From NCBI RefSeq assembly GCF_021026315.1, contig NZ_JAJNCX010000006.1:124001-188000 (forward strand): a stretch of 64,000 nucleotides of DNA, in the 5' to 3' direction. Position 1 is the first letter of the stretch; each line of letters begins with the position of its first letter. The stretch is from Rhizobium sp. C4. Its GTDB lineage: Bacteria > Pseudomonadota > Alphaproteobacteria > Rhizobiales > Rhizobiaceae. Under the pieces are notes generated by a model. That model was not told where the DNA came from. It did not search any database and was given only the letters and a program-made list of their open reading frames with translations. Shown here one piece after another: positions 18,184-26,986 of the stretch. Position numbers and translations under genes: made by a program.

Positions 18184-18200
18184 GAAATGGTGCATTTCTA
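18182..18200 (+). promoter_or_regulatory. Inverted-repeat operator of the RHH-PIN operon
   Basis: TAGAAATG-GTG-CATTTCTA, perfect 8-bp arms with a 3-bp spacer. It lies between the -10 box and the AGGAGAAGG ribosome site, so binding here would block transcription start. It suits a ribbon-helix-helix dimer and suggests autorepression. Confidence 0.7.
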
Positions 18201-18212
18201 CAGGAGAAGGCC

Positions 18213-18608
18213 ATGTCATCCACGATTTCAGCGAATGTCGATGACAAGACTGCCAGCCAGTTGAAGACCATTGCGTCCCTCGAAAACAGGTCCGTCTCGA
18301 ACGCTGTTTCGAGTGCCATCACCGTCTTTGTCGGGCTTCCGAAGGGGCTGCGCGATTTCCTGCTCGAACTCAATGCACAAGATGATCAGGAGACGATCGT
18401 CAAACTTGGCAGAGAGATGATGGCTGCAGCCGCGCGGGTCCGCCTTGAAACGGCGACCGCCGATCTCGCGGCGGAACATCGCTTTGGGAAGGACGATCCA
18501 GCGTCGAGCGAAATCGACATGCTGGAGGAAGCAACCGCTCTCACCTGGGCGGTGCGCGACAGAAAAAAAGAGCAGGCGCCCGGCCGCAGGGTTCGGCTGC
18601 GGACCTGA
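18213..18608 (+). CDS. Ribbon-helix-helix-type antitoxin
   Basis: A 131-aa protein whose first 45 residues fit a ribbon-helix-helix fold: a short polar strand (STISANVDD), then KTASQLKTIASLENRSVSNAVSSAI as two helices. The remainder is helical and charged, probably the toxin-binding part. The ATG at 18213 has a strong AGGAGAAGG ribosome site. A PIN-domain gene follows after 3 bp, and a palindromic operator precedes it. No family name beyond RHH/CopG-like is claimed. Confidence 0.72.
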   Translation: MSSTISANVDDKTASQLKTIASLENRSVSNAVSSAITVFVGLPKGLRDFLLELNAQDDQETIVKLGREMMAAAARVRLETATADLAAEHRFGKDDPASSEIDMLEEATALTWAVRDRKKEQAPGRRVRLRT

Positions 18609-18611
18609 TGC

Positions 18612-19217
18612 ATGGACCGGTCCGTACGCGTTCTGCTTGACGTCAACATCTTCGTCGCCAACATCATGGCCTATGACCGCGGCCATACGGGAACGGCTAC
18701 GCAGAGCTTGGTGTCCATGGTCAGCGCACAGACTTGGGGGATGACGCGCAAATCTCAGCTCATCATCTCGTTCGAGATGATTGACACGCTAGAAGCTGTA
18801 TTGCGGAGGATGCATTTTTCCGAAGACCGCATAAAGGCCTATTCAGGCTCGATCATTGACATCATGCGCTCCGGTCCGGAACAGCTCGACCCCTATTTGA
18901 TCCTGGGTGGCGAAGAACGTTTTGCCATGCCTGACATAGAAGACGCTGGCGTCCTTGCCACAGCATTCGCCGCAGATGCCGACCTGCTCGTGACGGACAA
19001 TCTCAGCGATTTCACAACGAAGGATTCCGTCGTCATCAATACGCAGCGTCTGAACACAAAAGCGTCAGGCCCGCGCATACTGCAGGCTCTGCGCTACCAA
19101 GTCGGCGGCGGGGATCTCGTCGTCGCACATCCCTTCGATGTGATGCAGTGGCTTCGTCTTGGTTATGATTTCAAGCCGGACGCCCTCTGGCAAATACTCA
19201 AGGATTCTACTCGCTGA
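18612..19217 (+). CDS. PIN-domain toxin
   Basis: A 201-aa protein with the acidic residues of PIN-domain RNases: D10 in VRVLLDVNIFVA, an internal Glu (ISFEMIDTLEAVL), D in DIEDAGVLATAFAADADLLVTDNLSDF. Strand order and spacing fit the family. The C-terminal 60 residues extend beyond the PIN fold and are not recognised. It lies 3 bp after the ribbon-helix-helix gene, in the antitoxin-toxin order of VapBC-like modules. VapC-type enzymes cleave tRNA or other RNA; the target here is unknown. Confidence 0.8.
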   Translation: MDRSVRVLLDVNIFVANIMAYDRGHTGTATQSLVSMVSAQTWGMTRKSQLIISFEMIDTLEAVLRRMHFSEDRIKAYSGSIIDIMRSGPEQLDPYLILGGEERFAMPDIEDAGVLATAFAADADLLVTDNLSDFTTKDSVVINTQRLNTKASGPRILQALRYQVGGGDLVVAHPFDVMQWLRLGYDFKPDALWQILKDSTR

Positions 19218-19356
19218 ACCATCAGCGCAGACCGTGTCTGATGGCGGGTATCAAGATGCGCGAAACCCCAACGTTTTCATCGCCTCCGCGCGCAATCATC
19301 CCCTCCCCGCCCGTGAGCCCTACCCTTGTCAGCACCATCCGCTGACGAGGATTGCC

Positions 19357-20391
19357 ATGACCGACACGACGCCGAACCTGAAGCTTCCCTATATCCTGCC
19401 CTCGCAGGCCTTGAAGCATATCACCCATAACGAAGCCCTGCAGATCCTCGATGCGGCCAGCAATGCGACGATCGTCGCGACGCTCACTGCCCCGCCCGCG
19501 ACGCCGGCAGAGGGCGCGCTCTATCTGGTGGGTGCGTCCGCAACGGCGGCGTGGAGCGGCAAGGACGGGCGGCTGGCCTTCTTCATCGACGGCGCCTGGA
19601 TTTTCCTCATCCCCCGCGCCGGCTGGCGGGCCTGGTTTGCCGCCGAAGGACGCACGCGTGTCTTTGACGGTTCGGCCTGGGTCGATCCGCTCGCAATGCC
19701 CGTCGTCGACCGTCTCGGTGTCTCTGCCACGCCGGATGCCACGAACCGCCTCGCGATCTCCTCGGAAGCCAGCCTCTTCAACCATGCCGGCCATAATCAC
19801 CGCCTGAAACTCAACAAGCAGGCGACCGCCGATACGGCCTCGCTGCTCTTCCAGTCCAACTGGTCCGGCCGCGCCGAAATCGGCCTTCTCGGCACCGATA
19901 CGCTGCAGTTCAAGGCAAGCGCGGATGGCAGTGCGTGGACCGTCGGGCTGGAAATCGGCGGCGACGGGATTGCCCGCATGCCGGCGCGGCCGATCGTTTC
20001 GGCAACGCTCGGCAGCGCGACCTACACGCTCGCTTCCGGCAATCTCGTCGGCTTCGATACGATGAGCCTGCTGCAGGGCGGGTTTGCGCTGGGGTCGACG
20101 CTGGCGGGCGGACGCGGCAAGCCGCTGATCGCGCCTGCAGCCGGGCTCTACTTGATCGCGCTGCGCGCCAACCTGCAGGCGACGGGCGCCGCATCGCTTG
20201 CCGTTGCCGTCAATGGCGTCGCCTCCAATCTTCGCTGGAACGCGAGTGCCGCAACTTCGCCTGTGATGACGGCCGGGGCGACCGGCATTCTGTCGCTGTC
20301 GGCTGGCGATGCCGTCGCGCTGATCGCCGGCGGGCCGCTTTCGCTGCAGACCGGACCGGCCGCCTACGAACTCAGCCTGCGCCTTCTCTGA
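19357..20391 (+). CDS. DUF2793 phage-type protein
   Basis: A 344-aa protein. The N-terminal half (TTPNLKLPYILPSQALKHITHNEALQILDA..., then APPATPAEGALYLVG and WSGKDGRLAFFIDGAWIFLIPRAGWRAW) is characteristic of DUF2793, found in prophage and gene-transfer-agent tail regions of Alphaproteobacteria. The C-terminal half is beta-rich and Gly/Ala-rich, possibly a jelly-roll binding domain. A GACGAGGA ribosome site supports the ATG at 19357. No other phage structural gene is nearby, so it is an isolated copy. It may be a tail-fibre-like surface protein; function unproven. Confidence 0.8.
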   Translation: MTDTTPNLKLPYILPSQALKHITHNEALQILDAASNATIVATLTAPPATPAEGALYLVGASATAAWSGKDGRLAFFIDGAWIFLIPRAGWRAWFAAEGRTRVFDGSAWVDPLAMPVVDRLGVSATPDATNRLAISSEASLFNHAGHNHRLKLNKQATADTASLLFQSNWSGRAEIGLLGTDTLQFKASADGSAWTVGLEIGGDGIARMPARPIVSATLGSATYTLASGNLVGFDTMSLLQGGFALGSTLAGGRGKPLIAPAAGLYLIALRANLQATGAASLAVAVNGVASNLRWNASAATSPVMTAGATGILSLSAGDAVALIAGGPLSLQTGPAAYELSLRLL

Positions 20392-20401
20392 TCCAGGCGG
20401 T

Positions 20402-21175
20402 TCAGGCGTAGAAGCGGACGATATCGGCGCCTGCCGACCACATCATCTTGAGACCGACGAGCAGAAGCAGCACGTTGATGATCTTGTAGAAGCTCTCCGT
20501 CGAGAACCGGCGGACGAGCTTCACGCCGAAATAGGTGGTGATGAGCGCCAGCGGCGTCAGAACCAGCGACACTTTCAGGATATCGAGGTTCAGCTCGCCG
20601 AGCATCAGATAGGGCGGCACCTTGATCCAGTTGACGGCGGCGAAGAACAGCGTGCTCGTTCCGATGAAGAGATCGCGCTCCAGCTTCTGCGGCTGCACGT
20701 AGATCTGGAACGGCGGACCGCCCGCATGCAGGATCATGCTGGTAAACCCGGCAATCGCACCCCAGAACAGCCCCGCCGGCACATCCGCCTTCTTGGCCGG
20801 CGCGAGCTCGGCCTTGGAAAAGAACAGGCTGCGGATGGCAAAGATCGTGGAGCTCACGCCGATGACGGCGCTGATGATGAATTCCGAGAGATAGGCGGCG
20901 AGAAAATACCCGGCCGCAATGCCGACCACGGCCGCCGGCAGCAGGATCGCGATGTTTCGCCGGTCGATCGTGCCGCGATACGTCCAGAGGCTGTAGGCAT
21001 CCTGCACGAGCAGGATCGGCAGCATGACTGCGGCGGCCTCGACGGGCGGCATGACCAGCGCGAGGATCGGCGTGGCAATGATCCCCGCCCCCGCAAACCC
21101 GCCCTTGGACAGGCCGGCAATGCCCACGGCAAAGATGGCAGCGACCACAAAGGCCGGATTGTGCAGCAGTTCCAC
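20402..21175 (-). CDS. TauE/SafE-family membrane permease
   Basis: A 257-aa protein with about eight hydrophobic segments and the family patterns GIAGLSKGGFAGAG near the N-terminus and FTSMILHAGGPPFQIYVQP in the middle. TauE/SafE proteins export sulfite, sulfoacetate or other small organosulfur anions; the substrate here is not predictable. A GTG start at 21175 with GGGGGAGAA just upstream is preferred over the TTG 27 bp further up. It converges on the DUF2793 gene with 10 bp between stops. Confidence 0.88.
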   Translation of the reverse strand: MELLHNPAFVVAAIFAVGIAGLSKGGFAGAGIIATPILALVMPPVEAAAVMLPILLVQDAYSLWTYRGTIDRRNIAILLPAAVVGIAAGYFLAAYLSEFIISAVIGVSSTIFAIRSLFFSKAELAPAKKADVPAGLFWGAIAGFTSMILHAGGPPFQIYVQPQKLERDLFIGTSTLFFAAVNWIKVPPYLMLGELNLDILKVSLVLTPLALITTYFGVKLVRRFSTESFYKIINVLLLLVGLKMMWSAGADIVRFYA

Positions 21176-21359
21176 CCGAATTCTCCCCCGGCTTCCTCCC
21201 AAGGCAGCCTTACTATTGAGCTTTTAATCGATTGAGACGGCGGGTAAAGCCGATATTCACCATTCCGGTACGTTTGTGCGCACTGATTTTCCGGACTTAA
21301 AGGAATTCATACACTTGCCCGGGCATGATCCCGCGCAAAGTCCGGAGACCCTGCCCCGC

Positions 21360-22484
21360 ATGTCGAAACCCCAGCCGCTCGTCACCCATGTCGTCAGGCA
21401 ATTCCTGCCCAATCGCGGCGGGCTGGAAGATGTTGTGGCCAATCTCTGCGGCCAATTGCCTTCTCTCGGCTACCGCACAAAGGTCGTCACGCTCGACCGG
21501 CTCTTCGTGGAACCCGACAAGCTGCTCCCCGCCCGTGAGACCATTGCCGGCATCGATGTCGTGCGTATTCCCTGGAAGGGCTCTAGCCGCTATCCCCTCG
21601 CTCCGCAGGTCTTCAACCATCTGGCCGACGCCGACATCGTCCATGTCCACGCGGTGGATTTCTTCTTCGACGCGCTCGCCTGGGGCAGGATGCTCCACCG
21701 CAAGCCGATGATCGCGACGACCCATGGCGGGTTCTTTCACACGCAGAAATTCGCAGCCATCAAGAAGGTCTGGTTCAACACGCTGACCCGCGCCTCGGTC
21801 TCTGCCTATCGCGATCTCGTCTGCTGCAGCCTGTCGGATCTCGAAACCTTCCGGCCGATTGCCGGCAAACGGGCAAAGCTGATCGAAAACGGCGCGGATA
21901 CCGGCAAATTCGCCGACCGCGCAAGCAGCATGGCCACAAAGGGCATGATCACCATTGGCCGTTTCTCCAGCAACAAGCAGTTGCCGCGCCTGATCGCCAC
22001 CATGCGCGCCCTCGTCGACAGCGATCCGGACTGGCGGCTGACCATTGCCGGCGTTCCGTCGGATCTCAGCGAGGCCGATCTCCGGCAGGCCATTTCAGCC
22101 CATCGTCTCGACCACGCCGTCAACCTCGTCGTCGGTGCCTCCAATGAAGACATCGCCCGGCTGATGGGACAGGTGAGCCTCTTCGTCTCGGCCTCCGATT
22201 ACGAAGGCTTCGGCCTTGTCGCCATCGAGGCGATGAGCGCGGGCCTCATCCCGGTCCTGCAGCCGAACGATGCCTACAGGGCGCTCGCCGCCCGGCATGA
22301 AACGATCAGGTTTGCCGATTTCGCCGATCCCCAGGTCGCCGCGGGCGCGATCCAGGCAAGCCTCAATGCGTTGATTACCGACCCGGCTCAGCGCAACACC
22401 GCCATGGCCGCCGCGGCCGACTATGCCTGGCCGGCGGTGGCCCGCCGTTATGCAGATCTCTACGACGACATCCTCAAACGATAG
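21360..22484 (+). CDS. Glycosyltransferase family 4
   Basis: A 374-aa GT-B retaining glycosyltransferase. The N-terminal acceptor half has FLPNRGGLEDVVANL, the usual glycine-rich loop after strand 1. The donor half has IGRFSSNKQLPRLI and the E-x7-E type motif EGFGLVAIEAMSAG. ATG 21360 is chosen because the family start (QPLVTHVVRQF) follows; a GTG 84 bp upstream is possible. First gene of the polysaccharide region, 13 bp upstream of the GH5 gene. It probably adds a sugar to a lipid-linked repeat unit in the cytoplasm; donor and linkage unknown. Confidence 0.85.
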   Translation: MSKPQPLVTHVVRQFLPNRGGLEDVVANLCGQLPSLGYRTKVVTLDRLFVEPDKLLPARETIAGIDVVRIPWKGSSRYPLAPQVFNHLADADIVHVHAVDFFFDALAWGRMLHRKPMIATTHGGFFHTQKFAAIKKVWFNTLTRASVSAYRDLVCCSLSDLETFRPIAGKRAKLIENGADTGKFADRASSMATKGMITIGRFSSNKQLPRLIATMRALVDSDPDWRLTIAGVPSDLSEADLRQAISAHRLDHAVNLVVGASNEDIARLMGQVSLFVSASDYEGFGLVAIEAMSAGLIPVLQPNDAYRALAARHETIRFADFADPQVAAGAIQASLNALITDPAQRNTAMAAAADYAWPAVARRYADLYDDILKR

Positions 22485-22497
22485 CTGGAGACCGATC

Positions 22498-23505
22498 ATG
22501 AGAAGCCTGTCGCGGGGCCTGCTTGCCCTTCTGGTCTCCGCCTCGATGGCTGCGCCGGCCAGCGCCACCTGTTTTCGCGGCATCAACCTCTCCGGCGCGG
22601 AATTCAACGGGCGCGGCGCCAGGATCAATGTCGACTACACCTACCCGTCGCAGAAGATCATCGACTATTTTGCGTCGAAGAAGCTGAACACCGTGCGCCT
22701 CCCGATCCTCTGGGAACGCCTGCAGCCGGTGCTGAACCAGCCGTTCGATCCGGACGAACTCGGCCGCCTGAAAACCTCCGTCGATCAGATGCGCAAGGCC
22801 GGCCTCGGCGTCATCATCGATCCGCACAATTTCGCCACCTATAACGACATCCAGATCGGCACGCGGGTGGTCTCATACGCCGACTTTGCAGACTTCTGGC
22901 GGCGCGTCGCAGCCGAATTCGGCAATCGCGACGGCATCTATTTCGGGCTGATGAACGAACCCTTCCACATGCCGGCCACGCAATGGCTGCCGGGCGCACA
23001 GGCGGCCATTGATGCCATCCGCGAGACGGGTGCGAAGAACCTCATCCTGGTTCCCGGCGTCGAATGGACCTCGGCGCGCGAATGGGCAAAATTCAGCGCG
23101 GCCGAGATGATCAAGGTGACCGATCCGGGCGACAATTTCGCCTACGAGTTCCACCAGTATCTCGACAGCGACTTCTCAGGCACGCATGCCGCCTGCGACC
23201 GCGCCGCCGATGCGCTGAAGGCCATCGGCGACGTGACCGAATGGATGCGCACCAACAAGCGCCGTGGCTTCCTGGGTGAATTCGGCGGCAGCGGCCAGCC
23301 CGAATGCCTCAAGGGCATCGCCGACATGGTCGGCAAGATGAACGCCGCCAAGGATGTCTGGCTCGGCTGGACCTACTGGGTGGCGGGAGATTGGTGGCCG
23401 GCGACGGAAATCAACAACATCACCCCCACAAAGGACGGCGACCGGCCTCAGCTGGCGAGCCTTCTGGGGCCGGGGCTCGACGACAAGTCCTGCGCCGGCT
23501 TCTGA
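22498..23505 (+). CDS. Secreted GH5 endoglucanase-like hydrolase
   Basis: A 335-aa protein with a Sec signal peptide (about residues 1-23, ending ASA). The GH5 fold motifs are LNTVRLPILWERL, the acid/base Glu154 in FGLMNEPF and the nucleophile Glu261 in FLGEFG. It is probably a periplasmic beta-1,4-glucanase, such as those that trim or release bacterial exopolysaccharide. The ATG follows CTGGAG, 13 bp after the GT4 stop, so the two are co-transcribed. Its last 58 bp overlap the 3' end of the convergent polymerase gene. Confidence 0.9.
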   Translation: MRSLSRGLLALLVSASMAAPASATCFRGINLSGAEFNGRGARINVDYTYPSQKIIDYFASKKLNTVRLPILWERLQPVLNQPFDPDELGRLKTSVDQMRKAGLGVIIDPHNFATYNDIQIGTRVVSYADFADFWRRVAAEFGNRDGIYFGLMNEPFHMPATQWLPGAQAAIDAIRETGAKNLILVPGVEWTSAREWAKFSAAEMIKVTDPGDNFAYEFHQYLDSDFSGTHAACDRAADALKAIGDVTEWMRTNKRRGFLGEFGGSGQPECLKGIADMVGKMNAAKDVWLGWTYWVAGDWWPATEINNITPTKDGDRPQLASLLGPGLDDKSCAGF

Positions 23506-24755
23506 TCGGCCTCGTTCCATGACCGGACGCCATTGGCGACGCCCAGGATGAACCACAGCAGCCCCCCGGTTTTCAGCGAATAGCCGGAATTCGAGATGAT
23601 CATCAGAAGCAGGAAGTAGATGATCGCCATGGAATGGAAGTTCCAGGCCCTGACCGTCCGGCCGCGCGCAAAGACGAAGAGCGCCCAGAGACCGAGGAAG
23701 CCGAGAATGCCGAACTGCGTCAGCGAATAGGCAAGGCCTGAGTCCGCGGTAAACTTGTCAGTCATTTCGACGCCGAGAACGACGGGCAGGCCCAGCTGCG
23801 TGATGAGATGCGCGGTCACATTCAGGCGCCCGCTGATATCGTTCGGACCGCCATGCGTACCGCTGATAAGGCCGTAGATGGTCAGGAGTGTCAGGATCAG
23901 GAACGGCAGGATGAACCAGACGGTCCGCGGGATGATCTGGAAGAACGGCCTGAGCAGCGTCATCACGATGCAGGAATAGAGCCCGAAGCGAGCATCGGCC
24001 AGACAGATCATCGTCAGTGCGCAGGCGAATGTAATCCAGCGCAGCCGCATCTCTTTGCGGAAGAGCGCCCAGGCATAGACGATGACGCCGAAATTGCCGG
24101 TCGAGACCGGCTCCAGGAAGATCGACGACACGCGGTGCAAACCGAGGAACGGAAAGATCGTTCTTGGCTCGGCACGCACACCGCTGATGAAGAGGCCCTT
24201 CGTGTGCCCGAACGTGTCGGTCAGGGTCAGCGAGCCGCGCGCCAGATAATAGCCCAGCACGTTGAAATAGTTGAGATAGGTGTCGACCGCGAGATATTCG
24301 AACAGCCCGAAGGCCACGACGAAAATGGCCGAGGCCGCGACGAGGAAGTCGGCGAGACGCGGGCTCGCGATGCGAAGCCCGGCGAAATAGAAGGCGAACG
24401 GCACGAGAATGTCGCGCACCGGCTTCGGGTCGAAGACCTGACGGAACGCGAACAGCACGAGCATGTAGCCCAGGAAGACGAAGAAGCTGAGATAAAGCCC
24501 GATCTTGCGGTCAAGTGCCACGATGAGCGCACAGCCGATGCAGATCAGTTCGCCGAGCATGACGTGGCTGTCACGCACCGCAAACAGGCGCGTGTTGACG
24601 TAGCAGAGGAACGTGTTGTTCAGCATGCTGCCGAAGACGGCAATGATTGCCAGAAGGTAGAGCGAGCGGGCAAGGCTTGTTCCGCGCTCTTCGGCCGTGA
24701 CGGGCGCGCGTCCGCCAACCGGCAGCGGCGGAACAGTTCCCGTCAGGCTCGCCAT
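23448..24755 (-). CDS. O-antigen ligase/polymerase-like membrane protein (ExoQ/Wzy type)
   Basis: A 435-aa polytopic protein with about ten to twelve hydrophobic segments and a large central loop (roughly from the SGVRAEPRTIFPFLGLHRVSSIFLEP segment onward), as in Wzy/WaaL-family proteins. It probably polymerises repeat units in the periplasm. ATG 24755 is preceded by GAGGCTGAGG, and the gene starts 2 bp after the stop of the Wzz/GumC-like gene, so they form one operon. The family is too divergent to tell polymerase from ligase, but the context favours polymerase. Its 3' end overlaps the GH5 gene. Confidence 0.8.
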   Translation of the reverse strand: MASLTGTVPPLPVGGRAPVTAEERGTSLARSLYLLAIIAVFGSMLNNTFLCYVNTRLFAVRDSHVMLGELICIGCALIVALDRKIGLYLSFFVFLGYMLVLFAFRQVFDPKPVRDILVPFAFYFAGLRIASPRLADFLVAASAIFVVAFGLFEYLAVDTYLNYFNVLGYYLARGSLTLTDTFGHTKGLFISGVRAEPRTIFPFLGLHRVSSIFLEPVSTGNFGVIVYAWALFRKEMRLRWITFACALTMICLADARFGLYSCIVMTLLRPFFQIIPRTVWFILPFLILTLLTIYGLISGTHGGPNDISGRLNVTAHLITQLGLPVVLGVEMTDKFTADSGLAYSLTQFGILGFLGLWALFVFARGRTVRAWNFHSMAIIYFLLLMIISNSGYSLKTGGLLWFILGVANGVRSWNEADQKPAQDLSSSPGPRRLAS

Positions 24756-24757
24756 CC

Positions 24758-26782
24758 TCAGCCTCGACCTTCCGTGACAATGGCGCCGAGGAACTTGCCG
24801 TCCCACTGGGAGAGGCTTTCCAGCAGGCTCTCGATTTCCTCGACCGGCGTGTCCGCGCTGATCACCATGAACGTGGCCTCGGCCCGGTCGATGATGCCGG
24901 GCAGCATGGCAATGGCGGCATCACCCGCTCCGTTGGCGAGATGCAGGATCGGCCCACCGTCCTGCTGGCGGATGAGCGAGGTACCGGGCGCGGCGCGGTA
25001 GCGCAGCGAACCGTCGGTCGGATCGGACGGTGCGGCAAGCGCAACCCGCGGACCGTTGCGAACCAGACGCGACCGGGCCTGTGCAACCGCCTCCATCCCG
25101 TCCGACAGAAGAACGACCGAGCCCATGCCGATCAGCGTCGCAGCAACATCGCGAATGACCTCGTCGACATTGTCGACGCCGCTTGCCGGATAGAAGAGGA
25201 TTTCCGCCTGAGCGGCACCGCTCTGGCCAAAGCTGGCGCGGATCATCTCCGCGGCGCGATCGACTTCGCTCTGGGCGGCCTGGTTGGTCTGTGCGGCGGG
25301 CGCTGTGCGAATGACGGGGCCATTGGCGCGCGCCTTCGTCACCGGGCTGAAGGAGACGATCTCGGAGGGCGTCGCCGGCGGCTCGGACGTGTTGGCGACC
25401 TCTTCCGTCTGCGTACGCCGACGGCCGGGGCCGCCCGGCGTTCCCGCCTGGCTCAGCAGTTCCCGCAGAACGGCGAGCGCCGAACCGGCCGCCGCACCAA
25501 ACAGCAGACCGGCAATCAGGATGAGGAGCTTCGGCGCGCCGGACGGCTTGGTCGGCGGAACGGCAGCCGAGATGACACGCGCCGTCGTCGGGTCCTGCGA
25601 GGCCTTGCTGCCGAGCACTTCCGCGCGCGCCAGCGTGGTCTGGTACATTTCCTTCAGCGCCTGCGCCTCGTTCTGCAGCTGGGCAAGCGTCGTGCGGGCA
25701 TCGCTCGTCTGCGCCATGGATTTCTGCAGATCGGCATAGCGCGCCTGCAGCGCATCGCGGTCGCCGACGGCGCGCTGGTAATTGTTCTTGAGCGAAGCAC
25801 GGATGCGATCGAGTTCTGCCGTGATCGAAGCGCGCATGCTCGCGGCCTGCGCGCGGGCGGCCTTCAGCTGCGGGTGCTGCTCGCCCAGATTGGCGGCAAG
25901 CTGGGCCTCGGAATCGAGAAGCTGCGCATAGCGGGTGCGCAGGCTGACCAGCGCATTCGACTGCAGCGCCTCCGGGATCGCGCCGGCCTGAATGTCGGCC
26001 ATGGTGATCTTCTGCGCCTGGTCGTAGATCGTCTTCTGCTGCTCGACGCGGGTCTTCGCCGTCGCCAGCTGCTGGTTCAGCGCCTCAAGCTGCTGGTCGG
26101 CCACGAGGCCGCCGGTCGGCGTGGAGTAGAGACCATGAGCGGCCTTGTATGCCTCGACCTCGGCCTGCGCCTTCTGCAGCTTGGCCGCAAGCCCCTCCGC
26201 CTGCTCCTTGAGCGAGGTGCCGATGCGCTGCGAGCTGCCGGTGCGGCTCTTGTCGATCTGTGTCAGATAGGCGTCCGCCGTCGCATTGGCGATATCGGCG
26301 GCTGCCTTGGCGTTGGGATGCTTGGCGGAGATAGCGAAGACCAGCGACTGGTCGGCGCGCTGCACGAGAAGGTCGTCGCCCAGCGCATCCATGGCCTCGC
26401 GACGTCGCTCGGCCTCGGACAGCACCTTGCCACCGAAGATATGGGAAAGCAGCCCGCCGGAGCGCGGCGGCGCAAGCCAGGTGTCGTTCTGCAGGTTCAG
26501 CTTGTCGACGACGGCGCCGAGAATCTCGGCCGACTGCATGACATAGAGCTGGCTGTCTGTGGTCGCCTGTGCGGCCAGTCCGGCAGCGCCCGCCGCCGTC
26601 GGATCGCCGGTTGGCGTCTGCAGGGCAGCCGGATCGAGGATCAGCGCGGTGGTTGCACGATAGGTCGGCGTCTGAACAAATGCGACGCCCAGAGCCAGAA
26701 CACCGCAAAGCGCCGTCGATGCGGCCGGATAGACCCAACGGCGACGCAAGATGCCCGGCAGTTGAAAAATGTCGATATCCAT
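24758..26782 (-). CDS. Wzz/GumC-like polysaccharide co-polymerase
   Basis: A 674-aa inner-membrane protein. The first membrane helix is around residues 16-38 (RRRWVYPAASTALCGVLALGVAFV) and a Wzz domain follows. There are long coiled-coil stretches rich in Ala, Gln and Glu, and then a Pro-containing second helix (PTKPSGAPKLLILIAGLLFG) around 440. The C-terminal cytoplasmic region looks like a BY-kinase remnant but shows no Walker A or B. Such proteins set chain length with the Wzy polymerase. ATG 26782 (MDIDIFQLPG) fits family starts and has GGGATCG upstream. Confidence 0.87.
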   Translation of the reverse strand: MDIDIFQLPGILRRRWVYPAASTALCGVLALGVAFVQTPTYRATTALILDPAALQTPTGDPTAAGAAGLAAQATTDSQLYVMQSAEILGAVVDKLNLQNDTWLAPPRSGGLLSHIFGGKVLSEAERRREAMDALGDDLLVQRADQSLVFAISAKHPNAKAAADIANATADAYLTQIDKSRTGSSQRIGTSLKEQAEGLAAKLQKAQAEVEAYKAAHGLYSTPTGGLVADQQLEALNQQLATAKTRVEQQKTIYDQAQKITMADIQAGAIPEALQSNALVSLRTRYAQLLDSEAQLAANLGEQHPQLKAARAQAASMRASITAELDRIRASLKNNYQRAVGDRDALQARYADLQKSMAQTSDARTTLAQLQNEAQALKEMYQTTLARAEVLGSKASQDPTTARVISAAVPPTKPSGAPKLLILIAGLLFGAAAGSALAVLRELLSQAGTPGGPGRRRTQTEEVANTSEPPATPSEIVSFSPVTKARANGPVIRTAPAAQTNQAAQSEVDRAAEMIRASFGQSGAAQAEILFYPASGVDNVDEVIRDVAATLIGMGSVVLLSDGMEAVAQARSRLVRNGPRVALAAPSDPTDGSLRYRAAPGTSLIRQQDGGPILHLANGAGDAAIAMLPGIIDRAEATFMVISADTPVEEIESLLESLSQWDGKFLGAIVTEGRG

Positions 26783-26986
26783 ACGCAATACGATCCCGAA
26801 AAACTGACCAACGAAATACAAGGCTTCGGACATCGAAACTGCCAGAGTATGATTAACAATCGGTCAATCGGTGTGAGACGCGATTCACCATGTTTTCCGG
26901 TTGCAGACCAATGGCCGGTGGGCTGCAGCCAATCTTTAACGGCCCGCCTCTATGCTCGCGCGCATGACGTCGAACCGGATTGCACA
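26783..26986. promoter_or_regulatory. Divergent promoter region with tandem CAATCGGT
   Basis: A 204-bp spacer between the divergent co-polymerase and GT2 genes. It contains two adjacent copies of CAATCGGT (26857-26864 and 26865-26872), a possible binding site. No clear -35/-10 pair could be assigned. Confidence 0.4.
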
